Source of the DNA: Exobasidium rhododendri
Taxonomy: Eukaryota; Basidiomycota; Exobasidiomycetes; Exobasidiales; Exobasidiaceae
Length of the DNA: 64,000 nt
Assembly (NCBI GenBank): GCA_026210745.1
Contig: CP110630.1
Coordinates: 3,038,001-3,102,000, forward strand
Reading direction: 5' to 3'
Shown here: one piece after another, positions 1 through 10,519 of the stretch
Position numbering within the stretch: the stretch's first letter is position 1
How the letters are laid out: every line of letters begins with the position of its first letter
Made by a program: the position numbers and the translations under genes
The notes under the pieces: generated by a model
Database searches by the model: none
What the model was told of the DNA's origin: nothing
What the model saw: the letters and a program-made list of their open reading frames with translations, nothing else

Positions 1-156
1 GGGGGAAGAAGTACAGTATGATGTTGGATGATAGTGCTAAACGGAACGGGCGATGTGATGGGAGGAACGTGGTGAAAGGCGCCGACAAAGAACCATGGTG
101 CGGTTGGGTTTGCTTCTGTTTGTCTGTGTATCCTATCTTGTAAAGCGGACACCTCT

Positions 157-3006
157 TCAACCTTCGCCTGCTTCTAATTTGATTCTGCGAATGATTTTCC
201 TGTGCCTCTCGCGATGCAATGTCAAGTCGCAGCATAGTCGATGCCAATTTCTTTCTTCTTCCATCCCTGAAGGATTTCGATTCCAGCTATGCGAATCTTG
301 CCACCGACTAAAGTATTGAAGGTCTATGTTCGTCGGATGATCTCTTAAACTCTTCAAAGCTTGCCGTTTACGACTCTCATCTCGAAATTGCAGCAGCCTC
401 AAGTGATACGTCTTGCAAGTTGAAGAGATTTTGATCTGGAAAGGTCCATTGGTGCCTTGCAATTGAAGAGAATACTTGGATGAAAAGTTCTGTACTTCTT
501 CTGTGCTTATTCGATGTGGCGAGGAAAGAAGTATGAGTCGCTCAGAGATGAAATTTTCTTCCGCTGCTTTGTTATTCGAGTCATGCTTTCTTCCTTCCTC
601 GTTGAATTTCTCCAAGGCAGACAATGTGGTCTAAAAGGGAAAGAAAGGGATGGACGTAGAGTAAGTGTATGAAACGGGGAAGAAGGCCTTCGCTTTACGC
701 CTTACCTTAAACTGATCTGCCTCTTTTTCAGACATTCTTTCCTTCGTTTGCCGATGCAGAGCCGCCAGGCTGGAGAGAACAGTGTCGTTGAAGAAAGGCT
801 CGTGTATGCATTCGGAGAGAGGTCGGAACGTTGCATTTTTACTAAGCCAGATTCTACTGTCAATGACTTTGTCCAGCAGAAGTTTAATCTTTGGAAATAA
901 GGCAGACACTCTGCTCAGGGGAGCCGGAACCTGTTCAATGACGCAGTTGTTTGCTCGTTGAAGTACCTTGCTTATCAGCCAGGATGGACGAGTCGGAAGG
1001 ATCATGGCAGCTGCCGCACAAAAGTCGTAGGAAGGCCAATCGGCAGAACCGTTGACGTTTGCGCTCGAATTGCCAAAGGTGCGCTGATAGAATAGCTCAG
1101 CTAGAGCGTCCTGCACTTCTTCGACGTCTTCGAGTTGATGATACAGGTCGAGAAAGACCAAAATGGTCCCGAAAGAAGCTCTCCGGACACTGTAGTCCGT
1201 GTTGATCCTGCCATAGGCTTGATAGAAAAATTCGTCAAATGCTGCATACAAGTGCTCGATTCGGGCAGCCTTATCGTGATTGTCTCGCAGCACATATGAC
1301 TTGATCCAGCTGGAAACGTCCACCGCCCACAGATCAGGTGGTAAAAGGTCTAGCCTTTGCAATGGGAAGAGCTTTGGAATCTGTTGTCGAACGACTTCTC
1401 TGATGCTTTGATACTCGGCTTTGATTCGCACAGAGATTGCGTCGATGCCCGAGCCTAATGGGGATGCGTGTTCGTTGGACTGTTCAGTTGTAGTGGCTAC
1501 ACCACTAAGTTCCTCGTCGGTATCTTCATCTTTGATGACGATGGCTTCGGAAATGCCGTCGCTGAAGTTGGTGATTCTGTCAGCAGTAGAGAGCCGCCTC
1601 TGTGTCGGTCTCAAAGGTATGACTGCCGGTGGCTGAGTGCCGCTGGTGGCCGTACTAGAGATGTTCAGATCAAAGAGCGCGTTTTCATTAGCGACGAGCT
1701 CCTCTCGACGAACGCTGATGCATGCATTAGTCCTCTGGAGGTGGGCGGAAGCTGTCCTTGGTGGCCTGGTCGGTAAAGCAGCATTGACATTGGTTGTGGT
1801 AGAACGTGCTGGTGAATCTACAGCAGGTGAATTCGAAGAAGCCGTCAACACTTCAGGCGGCATGGCAGTGTTGCTACTCCCTCCGGCTGGACGGCTTCGT
1901 CCAGACTCACTCCAAGACAGTGCGGATCCTCCTGCATCCCTCGTTGACTGTGCAGTATTCGATGCTGTGATTGTATTAGAAGCCCTTGCTCTTTCTGCAT
2001 GAGTAGCGTAGGGATTGTGGTTGTCGATCCTCACCGGAAGTCGTTGACGAGGCGGAACAGTTCGTACCGGCGGTGGTGAGGCACTTTCCGATGACGAACT
2101 TTGATCTTGCACTGCTGCGCTTCTTTTGCCATCTCTGCTCTCCCTCTCCTTGTCCTTCTTCTTCTCTTTCACTACCTCTCTCTCAATTTCCCTCCTCTCC
2201 TTTTCCTTCCTCTCCCTTTGTCTCCTCTCCCTCTCCCTCTCCTGCTCCCTCTCCTCCTCTTCGGAGTATTCGCTACTACTACTCAAGTCTGTGTACTGAG
2301 GATTTTGCCTCGCTCTGTTGGTCTTATGGTTTGTTCGAGGGAACAAAGCTTTGAATTTGACTGGCACTGAATGCCCTCTGCCCATTACGAGAGCATCTTT
2401 GATTCTATTCCGGATCCTCCCCTCCAGTGCAATCTTGGTTCTACTCGTGCTGTAATACTTCCTTTGTATGGTGGAAAAAACTTCGTCTCTTTGCTCTTGC
2501 GTGTAAATCACATCAGGTTTTGGCAAACTTTCCACTTGCTTCAGAAGTCTTTTCCAGAGGTCGTCATCCTCCTTTTCACTCCAACTCTTCCTGCCAATTT
2601 GTGAGGTATGTCTTGTCGAGACTCCATTACCGCCTGCTAGGGAACCCTCTGCCCTTGCCACTCCCTCGGACCTTCTTCGTTGCACGGGTCGTGCGTGAGA
2701 TCTAATGGTCATTGCAGAGTCATTGCTTGAGTTCAGATCGTCAGCATCTTCCGTCGCGACCTTGCGCTTCCCTTGCGAGCTCTTGACAAAGGCATAGATG
2801 GGCACTTTCCTAGCGGCAAAGTCCACCCAAGCTTCGTTCGCTAGCACAGCCTCAACCAAGTCCCCTTTAGGACCTCTACTGATCTTGAAGACCAACTGTT
2901 CTACCGAGCATCTAAGCCTACCTGCCGCTGTGTCCTTTATGGTCTTGAGATCGCCAAGGACTACTACACGCTCCTTCCCATTCAGCACCAGAGTTATGTC
3001 GAGCAT
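157..3006 (-). CDS. Unknown large protein with SANT-like segment
   Basis: Two exons are supported: 3006-706 and 630-157, joined by a 75-nt GTAAGG...TTTTAG intron, giving about 924 residues. I chose the ATG at 3006 (MLDITLVLNG) because the longer open frame starts at a GTG. The first ~80 residues have alternating beta-like hydrophobics and could be a ubiquitin-like or DIX-like fold (inference). Residues ~140-225 start WSEKEDDDLW, resembling a SANT/Myb helix. A strongly charged Glu/Arg/Lys stretch (~255-310) and a long Ser/Thr/Pro-rich linker follow. The C-terminal ~400 residues are more ordered, with helices around QRLDLLPPDLW and a charged end. This looks like a nuclear or chromatin-associated scaffold, but I do not recognise a family. 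The last exon could be shorter if there is a further intron near 310. Confidence 0.6.
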
Positions 3007-3377
3007 CTTGATCGCCTTCCTCACTCTTGACCCTAGCGACGACTATCGTGACTCAAAAACATGCGAATTTGCCGATTGTTCTCATCCCTCTGTAGATGTG
3101 GCAATTGGTAGGATGAAGGAATAAGAACGGCTAGCATGCGCCAAGCTTGATTCAAGCTCGGAGGGACTCTGGCAGCTTTTTCTATCACTTGGGTTAAGTA
3201 ATTTTTCACGTGCCCCAATCGCGTTACCCAAGGTCCATCGCGGTCGCTCTCCAGACCAACTCGCTCCTCCGTCAGCGTCATGAGTCGAAGGTCTCAAGGA
3301 AGAGGTAAATTCGGATCCGGCAGGCTTGTCTCAGCATCCCGTTAGCCCCTTATCGATTCATACACAAGAGCAGCGCA
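3007..3377. promoter_or_regulatory. Divergent intergenic region
   Basis: This 371-bp gap separates the starts of the SANT-like gene (minus) and the UBE2S-like gene (plus), so it should hold both promoters. I see no TATA box or other element I can name. Confidence 0.4.
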
Positions 3378-4396
3378 ATGGTGAGTAGTGACGCTGCATT
3401 TCCGAGCGCTTTACGTCGTCCTAATTTTCTCACTGTTGGATACTCTTGCTAGTCGCTGCCTCCTCAGATTCTTCGAAAGCTGACGCGAGAGATCACCAAG
3501 CTGCAACGATCACCGCCAGAAGGTGTTGGAATTGAAGTAGGAGAGCAGGACATGCTTGACGTTCAAGGCTGGATTCAAGGTCCTGGTAAGCTTAATACGA
3601 AGCCCCTTCTCTTCTCAATGGGACGATATTGACTCGTCCTCTTCCTCAGCTGGAACGCCGTACTACGGAGGTTATTTCATGGTCAAATTTGACTTTCTGG
3701 GAGTCGACTTTCCAGCTGGTCCGCCAAAGTGCACAATGAAGACGAAAATATTCCATCCTAACATTCATTCGAGCGGCGAGATTTGTGTTTCAACGCTTAA
3801 GAAAGACTGGTCATCTAAATATGGCATTGAACACATTCTACTCGTGATCAAATGCCTTTTGATTTCACCGAACCCAGACTCAGCTCTAGATGCAGCAGCA
3901 GGAAGGCTTCTACAGGATGTGAGTCCCAAGGAAAACCTGCATCTACTTGACTTTCTTGTTGATGCAATTTTATTCTTTTCTTCTCCCTCCTCGTTGACAG
4001 GCCTACTCTGAGTATGCTGCTACCGCATCTATGTGGACAAGGATACACGCCAGCCAATGTCCCACATGTCTCACCCCTATACCCTTCTCCACTTCGACGT
4101 CGTTGCCTTCATCATCATTGACATCAATAGCATCCTTACAGGCGGGAGGGAAAGGTGATAGCGAAGAGGGACCTAGCACAGCCAGACCTCTGACTCAGAG
4201 TGACGTGACAAATCAAAACTTGGCCCACAAGGCATCCTTTGGAGTACTTGCTACAGCGACTGCAATGACAAGAAAGTCAACGTCCAACAATGGGGGCAAT
4301 CTACACAAGAGAAAGAGCGACGAGGCATCTCAACCTGCGGAAAAGGCGACGAAGAAAAGGCAGTCTGTCGTAAAGAGGGGAATCAAGCGTCTTTGA
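3378..4396 (+). CDS. UBE2S: UBE2S-type ubiquitin-conjugating enzyme E2
   Basis: Spliced from 3378-3380, 3453-3585, 3650-3918 and 4001-4396 (266 residues). The first exon is the ATG alone, followed directly by GTGAGT. The UBC fold covers residues ~1-150, with the HPN motif in KIFHPNIH and the active-site cysteine in [12 protein letters not shown]. The sequence order [12 protein letters not shown] and [14 protein letters not shown] matches UBE2S rather than general E2s. As in UBE2S, a long Ser/Thr tail ends in a Lys/Arg-rich segment, here finishing GIKRL, comparable to the LRRL end that docks on the APC/C. The known family role is extending K11-linked ubiquitin chains on APC/C substrates. That role here is inferred from the domain and tail. 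Confidence 0.9.
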
Positions 4397-4596
4397 TTCA
4401 ACCCTGCTCACCATGAAGAGCACTGTATAACTCAATCGATACCCCCTTTCCTCCAATAGTATACACCCTTTTGCATTTCTCTGCTGCGTCTAGACTCTTC
4501 AGGAGGATATACTTTGTACAATTGCATTCGAGCAGCAACAATCAAAACATCGAGACCGCATCTATATATATATATGTGTGTGTAATCGAACAGCGA

Positions 4597-6090
4597 CTAA
4601 ATGCCCATAGATCGCTTCATGCCGAGCCAGACAGCAAAACTGATACTGGTCATGGGCACCACCTTCAGAAACCCAATGGACAGACCAACGTAGAATCCCT
4701 TCCAGCCACTCGTCCTCCAGATCCACAATGCTGTCTCTCTCATCCCCAACATGTTACCTGGTCGAATGATGCCACCCACTTGCTGCCTTCTTCGAATGAC
4801 TTCAAATGGGTACGCCGTTGTTTGACTGATCGCACCCGCCAAGGCTCCTGAACCTAGATCGATGGCAGTCTTCGATGGCCACCACCACTGTCGAGGACCG
4901 TCTACGTTGCTTTGTGGGAATCGATCTTGAAGAAGCGTTTTGCATCTTCCAAAGACAAGAAAGGATGTCCCGGCGTATGGTATCATGCCCATGACAGTGA
5001 CAGTGAAACCTCGATAGAATTTGAGCAATGGGAAGGATTGAAGGAGCTTTTGGGTTTGCATCGCAGCCGTACTTGGTGAAGGGGAAGTTGGTATAGGACT
5101 AGAGGCTGTGGCTCCGTTTGCAATCGCAGCGTCTTGAACTGCTGAAGTACTGAGTCTGGCTGTAGCACTCGACGCAGCTGTCGAAGCTAGTCTATTACCC
5201 CTCTTCCTCGCATCTACACTGAAGGGCGCTTCTGTGCTTCCCTCTGCGTAGATCTTCGATACGATGCGAGCCAAGCTTCCCTTTTGCCTTTTCCGTTTCG
5301 TTTCAAATGCCAGCCTCACCCTGATAAGTTCGAGCGGGTATGTCATGAATACTGAGAGCACCCCGGATGCTGAGCCCGCCAGAAACAATCGCGACGAAGT
5401 CTCAGAAGCTTTTGTTGGCATTAGTATCTGATCAAGAAGGACAAGGGGAGCAGGGATAAGCAAAACGCCCTCTCGTATGCTTGGACGGGTCCCACTCACA
5501 AAATGTAGCTTATCATAGGCCATGTACTTGATGGCGGCATACGGAAATATCCTGAGAAGGGTAGCGCTGTGGCCTTGAAATAAAGCTGTAAAACCCTGAC
5601 TGCCGACGATGTCTCTTCCGGCTGTAAAAACCCCTAGCCACTTTCCACTATACTTCTGAAACTCTGGATTCTGTGCTTGAAAGAGGATCTTGACTCGATC
5701 CAGTGGAGCGATAGCTGTCTTTGCTATGCATCCTGCTATACCGCCTGCTACCCCGCTTCTTACTATGTAGTTCCAACTCTGTTTGTCGATCGGCTGACTT
5801 GTCCCTTCATGACTAGAGGTGGCAGCCTGCGCCGAGGTAAAATCTGTCTCGCATACAGGCGCATGCTGACCTTTTCCTACGATGCTCCGCTCATCAGGGG
5901 AGATTTGTTGTGCTAAAGCCGAACGATCGGCATACTTCTTTGTTCCCCACTTTACTCTCTTAAAGCGACTTCCCCATCCGCTCAGTGAGGCTGGATCTGG
6001 CTCTTGCCGCCATGCGCCAGAAAACGGTAGTGAGTTGAGTGTACAGGCCGACGTTGACGAGAAGCCGTCAGCTTGCCAGGACAGGGACAT
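4597..6090 (-). CDS. LEU5: Mitochondrial carrier, Leu5/SLC25A16 type
   Basis: This is a mitochondrial carrier with three repeats. The signatures are visible as PLDRVK, PLELIR and PFEVIRRR. The order VRSGVAGGIAGCIAKT, FPYAAIKYMAYDKL, FLAGSASGVLSVFMTYPLE and MGMIPYAGTSF fits yeast Leu5 and human SLC25A16, linked to coenzyme A accumulation in mitochondria. The start at 6090 (MSLSWQADGF) is the first ATG; the open frame extends upstream only from a TTG. An intron at 5428-5499 (72 nt, GTGAGT...GATCAG) is in frame and lacks stops. Removing it joins KLHF to ILMPTKASETSS, which is how the family reads, and gives 473 residues. A Ser/Thr/Ala-rich insertion sits between repeats 2 and 3, in the loop before the third repeat. 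Confidence 0.88.
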   Translation of the reverse strand: MSLSWQADGFSSTSACTLNSLPFSGAWRQEPDPASLSGWGSRFKRVKWGTKKYADRSALAQQISPDERSIVGKGQHAPVCETDFTSAQAATSSHEGTSQPIDKQSWNYIVRSGVAGGIAGCIAKTAIAPLDRVKILFQAQNPEFQKYSGKWLGVFTAGRDIVGSQGFTALFQGHSATLLRIFPYAAIKYMAYDKLHFVSGTRPSIREGVLLIPAPLVLLDQILMPTKASETSSRLFLAGSASGVLSVFMTYPLELIRVRLAFETKRKRQKGSLARIVSKIYAEGSTEAPFSVDARKRGNRLASTAASSATARLSTSAVQDAAIANGATASSPIPTSPSPSTAAMQTQKLLQSFPLLKFYRGFTVTVMGMIPYAGTSFLVFGRCKTLLQDRFPQSNVDGPRQWWWPSKTAIDLGSGALAGAISQTTAYPFEVIRRRQQVGGIIRPGNMLGMRETALWIWRTSGWKGFYVGLSIGFLKVVPMTSISFAVWLGMKRSMGI

Positions 6091-6325
6091 GCGAGGTGTA
6101 GGCAGTACCAAGGGGGAAAAGTGCAATTTCTGGAACTGGCTTCTTGCTCGCAGGCTTCCCTCTGCAATTTACATCATCGGTAGCAGGGATTGAATTGCCT
6201 CGAGCGCCGATCAGTAGGACTCACGCGCCTTTCCCTTTTTCCGAAACCCGTCTGTACCATCTTCTGTTAGACATCCGTCGTCGTTCTTATTTTATGTATT
6301 ACAGCTTCTCGTCTTCTATCTTCTT

Positions 6326-7815
6326 ATGAAAGAAGCAGAATTACTCGCAGTAAGAAGATCGGTAGCTCTGCAATACTTTGCCCAGATCGCCCCAAAGACT
6401 GCATCATTCCAGTGGCCGTCTCCTCTAGAACTACTTGAGATACAGGACTTCTTGCTAGATGATCTGGCACTTGAGCAAAGTCAATCGAAAGAGGGAAGTG
6501 TAGGCTACGAAAAGGTATTTTTAAAAGAATCGATTGCTCGTCTTGAAGCGGCGGTAGAGAGTGGAGGTAATGAAGAAGCAGTGAGTATGACGACTTGTCG
6601 CAAAAGTCTTCTCTGGCGCTCTATCGAAATGAAAGAAAGCTCATTGTTCACCTCTTCAAACAGGAAGTCAGCGGAGATATACTGGAGGCGTACGCTTTGT
6701 TGATGGCCAAGTCAGTTAACGATCTCGCTCCGCCTCCTCGTACAATTACATATTACTATCCATCCTCCAAGCCGTCAGATCAAAGAACGGACGATGGTCT
6801 TTTTGCTCAATACGCTCGGGTCAGGATTCGCGAAGAAAGTTCTCTAATATCCAGAGGCACAACGGGCTTGAAGACTTGGTGAGCTAAGAATTTTGTTGTG
6901 TGTGGTCCAGCTACTGATCATACCTCATTTGCATGAACTCTCGCCATAGGGAAGCAAGGTCTGTGTCAGGTAGAGAGCATCATGAGTGGTGCAGCTGAAC
7001 TGACAGATGGTGTCACTATGAATGCTAGCATACGACTCGCTGCTCATCTTTTGTCCGTACCTGAAGTGCTAGCCCAGCCTGGCCTCCGCATCTTGGAGCT
7101 GGGGAGCGGGTCAGGCCTACTCGGCGCAATACTAGCAAAGGAGGCAGGTCGAGGTCAAGTGTTTCTGACAGACCGCGAAGGTGTCGTGCTGGATCGACTC
7201 GTTGAGACGATTCAAGAGAGTTAGTTGCTGCGCTGCGATACGATGGCCCTTGACAACTTTTGCTAAATATATTTCTGCCACCTTTGTTTCCTTAGATTTT
7301 TCTGAACCGACGCATGTACACATCTCAGCTCTAGATTGGCTTGATGTGGCTGACCAGTCTTCAGCGTCCTTCCAGCACCTTTGCAGTATTCGACCTCAAT
7401 TGATACTTGCTGCCGACGTCGTGTATGATCCTGATCTGTTCGACGCCTTGTGCCAAGTCCTCTATGTCGCTCTCAAGCCAGCAAAAGATGATGACGATCA
7501 CGACAAGCCTAAACCCTTTGCCCTGATAGCTAGTACAATGCGAAACGGAGACACTTATTCCCTTTTCCTCCAGGCCATAGGTGAGATATATTCAAACAGG
7601 ATGGATATCGATAGGAGCTGCACTACTTACTACAGCGTCACTTCGCAGGTCGGTCTGGCTTATCAGCACGAGAAGAGACTTTGATCACTCCAACGGTAGA
7701 CTTACACAGTGGAACGATCGTCAAGGAGGGCTCTACCTTTGACCTTCCTCTCTTCCCGACTAATCATGTTGCACAACAAGACGGCTTCGTGAAGCTGATC
7801 AGGGTCACCGCATGA
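6326..7815 (+). CDS. EFM3: eEF2 lysine methyltransferase (FAM86/Efm3 family)
   Basis: My gene model has exons 6326-6580, 6664-6878, 6950-6958, 7029-7219, 7296-7580 and 7649-7815 (373 residues). The methyltransferase core shows the SAM-binding motif ILELGSGSGLLGA and the seven-beta-strand order, with SALDWLDV and LILAADVVYDPDLF following. The N-terminal FAM86-type region ends in SSLISRGTTGLKTW, and the conserved W-E-A that follows comes from a 9-nt exon. Family members trimethylate one lysine of elongation factor 2 in the cytosol. The open frame that stops at 7684 is not the true end: splicing 7581-7648 leads to a better C-terminus ending VKLIRVTA. The first intron (6581-6663) removes an apparently coding stretch but has canonical sites and joins NEEA to EVSGDILEAY. 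Confidence 0.85.
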
Positions 7816-10519
7816 TCGGTTGTCAAAGCTATACGTCAAAATTGTAATTATCGATCACATTCAACTTAGTGTCGCTTTGGAGCACCTTGCTTTCCTGGAC
7901 GTGTCAAAAGAGTGAGCTTGGACATTCTTCCACGGCAATTACGTAGATATATTCCTCCGGCTAAAGAGATCATTGCTTTGTTTAACCGACAACTTCCAAG
8001 AGCAGATCGGGCTTCCCGTGCCAGAGATTAGAAGATTAATATCTCTCAATTGCAATTCGCGCACTACCATAGCTTTCCGCCACCCTTTTCCCCTCCTCCA
8101 TCCCCCCCTCCTCCCTGGGGGCCCCCGGCAAAACAGCAGCAGACAGTCCACATACACCCATGTTCCACACCAGAGCAGCATGACACTTCGTCGCTAGGTG
8201 GAGAGGGGCAAACAGTTGCATCTTCTCTCCCATCCCGCTTCCTTTAGCGCCCCCGCCTGCTCCTTTTGTACCCTTGTCAGTCCACGCTAAATTAGCAGTC
8301 AGCAGCATAAGCAACTAACACTGATGTAAAGTCTTTTGATCACTTTAAGGGACCCTGTGCTGCATGCTTCTCTGTCTTGTCTTCTTGGAAGGAGTAAGGC
8401 ATGGAATGCCAAAAACTGTCTTTCCACATGTGTGTGTATAGCGAGAAAAGGCGGGACGTCGAGGTGCGTGTGGAGACTCCTTCGGCCTTTTAGAACGCCG
8501 TGCACATAAGATACACACGCCTGCTCGCATCCCGCCCCCCCTGCCCCGCACACTCAATACGAAGACGTGATATGTCGCCGTTGGACTGAATGTATCTGAT
8601 AGCTATCGTTCTGAGAGCAAGTCAGAGAGCAGGTCAGGAACCAATGATTACTGCTCACTCTTCTTAGCGCTAGTTCAATCGTGCAGTATGGTCTAGATCT
8701 GCTATCTTGCATGCCATACGCCGAAGCAGCAAATCTTCCCAAGCTTTGCCAAATATGATCCCGTACATGTACATCGCGCTGAATCCGCCTGGCCCATGGG
8801 AGGCACCAAGACAGTGTGTGAAAGGACCCAGGCTCTATTCAAGTCCCAACACGCGCGCGAAGCACGACTTTGACAATTCAATTTTGAGGGCTAAATTAGC
8901 GTCCCTCTGGATCGTAAATCGATGTGTGTGTTTCCTTCTCTTTCTGTCTCCATCAGTGTCAGTCATTGTTGCAGTGGCAGCCATAGTGGAAGAAAGGCCA
9001 GCAGCGGGCGGCCTGCAGGCAATATGGAAAGGGCCCAGAGGCCGACTTTTTTCCATCTGTCCCCCGAAAACTCTCCTCAAGCCAAGCTTTCACCTTTTCA
9101 CCTTTCCTTTTGGTAGCGTCCCGTCTGTGTGATCTTGCTTACCACTGCTCACGCACGAAACTTGTAATGTAGACGACAATTCCAGGGGAATCGCGCAACG
9201 GGCTTCCTCGCAACAAGATTATCGGCTAATGGCTATTCGTCGAACTGGGGCGTTGCAGCTATCGAATATTGCCCTGAACCTCTGCAGGTGAAACAATGCA
9301 ATGTCACTGGTGGTTTTCTGATGGAAAAGCGGACGCGCGAAAGAGCTATCACGAGAGACAGTCTTGTAACACAAACCACATGCGTTGCCTTTGTAGCAGT
9401 AGTATATAGTAGTAATTTGATGAGAGAACGTAGATCTGTGCAGGGCCAGTCCCCGGAAGGATAGAGAGAGAGAGAAAAGGAGAGAGGAATTTCAGCACTT
9501 TAAGCTCGGCTGCGTCTATAATCGCCCCTCCTTCTTTTCTATTGTCTTTGATCTTCTTTTTCGCGACACGCAAAAAAAAGGTACAGTAGAGGTATCGAAG
9601 TGTCCGAATAGGATAGTAATGTATATCATCTCCCACCCTTGCCAGGCTAAAAAAGGGGGAGAACGAGCAAAATTTAAAGTTGCCTTAGCTTGGACCGACC
9701 GACCATAATAAACTTTTTCGGGATTGTTATATTGAAAGGCCGAAGTCTCTTGACAACGAAGCACAGTGTTTATATACCTATTAATAGTAGGTGATTCTTC
9801 TGCAACTGGACAGCTGCTGATAAGCCGGATACTTTCTTGCAGGAAGCGCTAAGGGCCAAGGTTGGGCGATGCATTGCAGTGCTTCCATTGATGTTCAGAT
9901 AGGGGACTTAGGCAGCAAGCAAGTGTGTATGTGTTGTTTCCCTCAAGAGGAAAAGAATAGCATTCTGGTCGAAGCTTTGGAAAAAAAATCAAAAAAGACT
10001 GGGGAAAGGGAATTAAAGGATAGGAAGTAAGACTATGGCGAGAGCTCTTTCTTCTGTTTCGTTTCATTCACATTGCACAGATCAAAAAAGAGGGTGAAAG
10101 GTATTGTCTTTAGCCTTTTTAGTTGCAGGAGGATGCAGCGTGTACCCCTAGTGATGATAGCCTTTTCCCTTTTTCCCCGAAGACCGTTCGTTGCGTGTGT
10201 CCTTCTCTGACCGTTGCAACCGCTTCTGCTGCTAGCAGATAGTCCCTTTCTACCATTTGCCGGAAACAGCCGCCCCCCCCCTTTCTCCCCAGTCTCTTCC
10301 CTCACCATCGCTCCCCCTCGTTCGATTGTCGGTAGGAGAAAAAGGAGAAGCAGTGACTATTGTCCTGTTTGACTTGCCGCAAAAAAGCTCTTCACCCCGG
10401 TGTCCTTGCTTCTCCATCCTTCACACGCCCCTCGTTGTGCTGGATCAAGAGAGTTGCTTCGGACACCACCCTTTGACTCGCTTGCGGATCTCAGTCTCTC
10501 GTCCTCGACTGGTCTTGTA
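7816..10519. other. Long gene-free region upstream of homeobox gene
   Basis: About 2.7 kb with no open frame that looks coding on either strand. It includes a C-rich tract near 8085-8130, a short GA-rich run near 9464-9490, and several A/T-rich patches (9540-9760, 9950-10020, 10083-10130). No tRNA-like fold was recognised. It is likely the extended promoter and 5' leader of the homeodomain gene, plus the 3' end of the methyltransferase transcript. A leader intron or a noncoding RNA is possible but not visible from sequence. Confidence 0.5.

Noticed and set aside
6607-6663. Apparent coding stretch (SSLALYRNERK) before EVSGDILEAY in the eEF2 methyltransferase gene
   Set aside because: It can be included only with a 26-nt intron or a weak donor. 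The GTGAGT at 6581 and AAACAG at 6663 give a normal 83-nt intron in frame.
10400-10519. Longer homeobox protein start
   Set aside because: The upstream frame begins with GTG, not ATG; the first ATG is at 10520.
7816-10519. tRNA or small RNA gene in the long gap
   Set aside because: I found no B-box-like GGTTCRA sequence with a matching acceptor stem.
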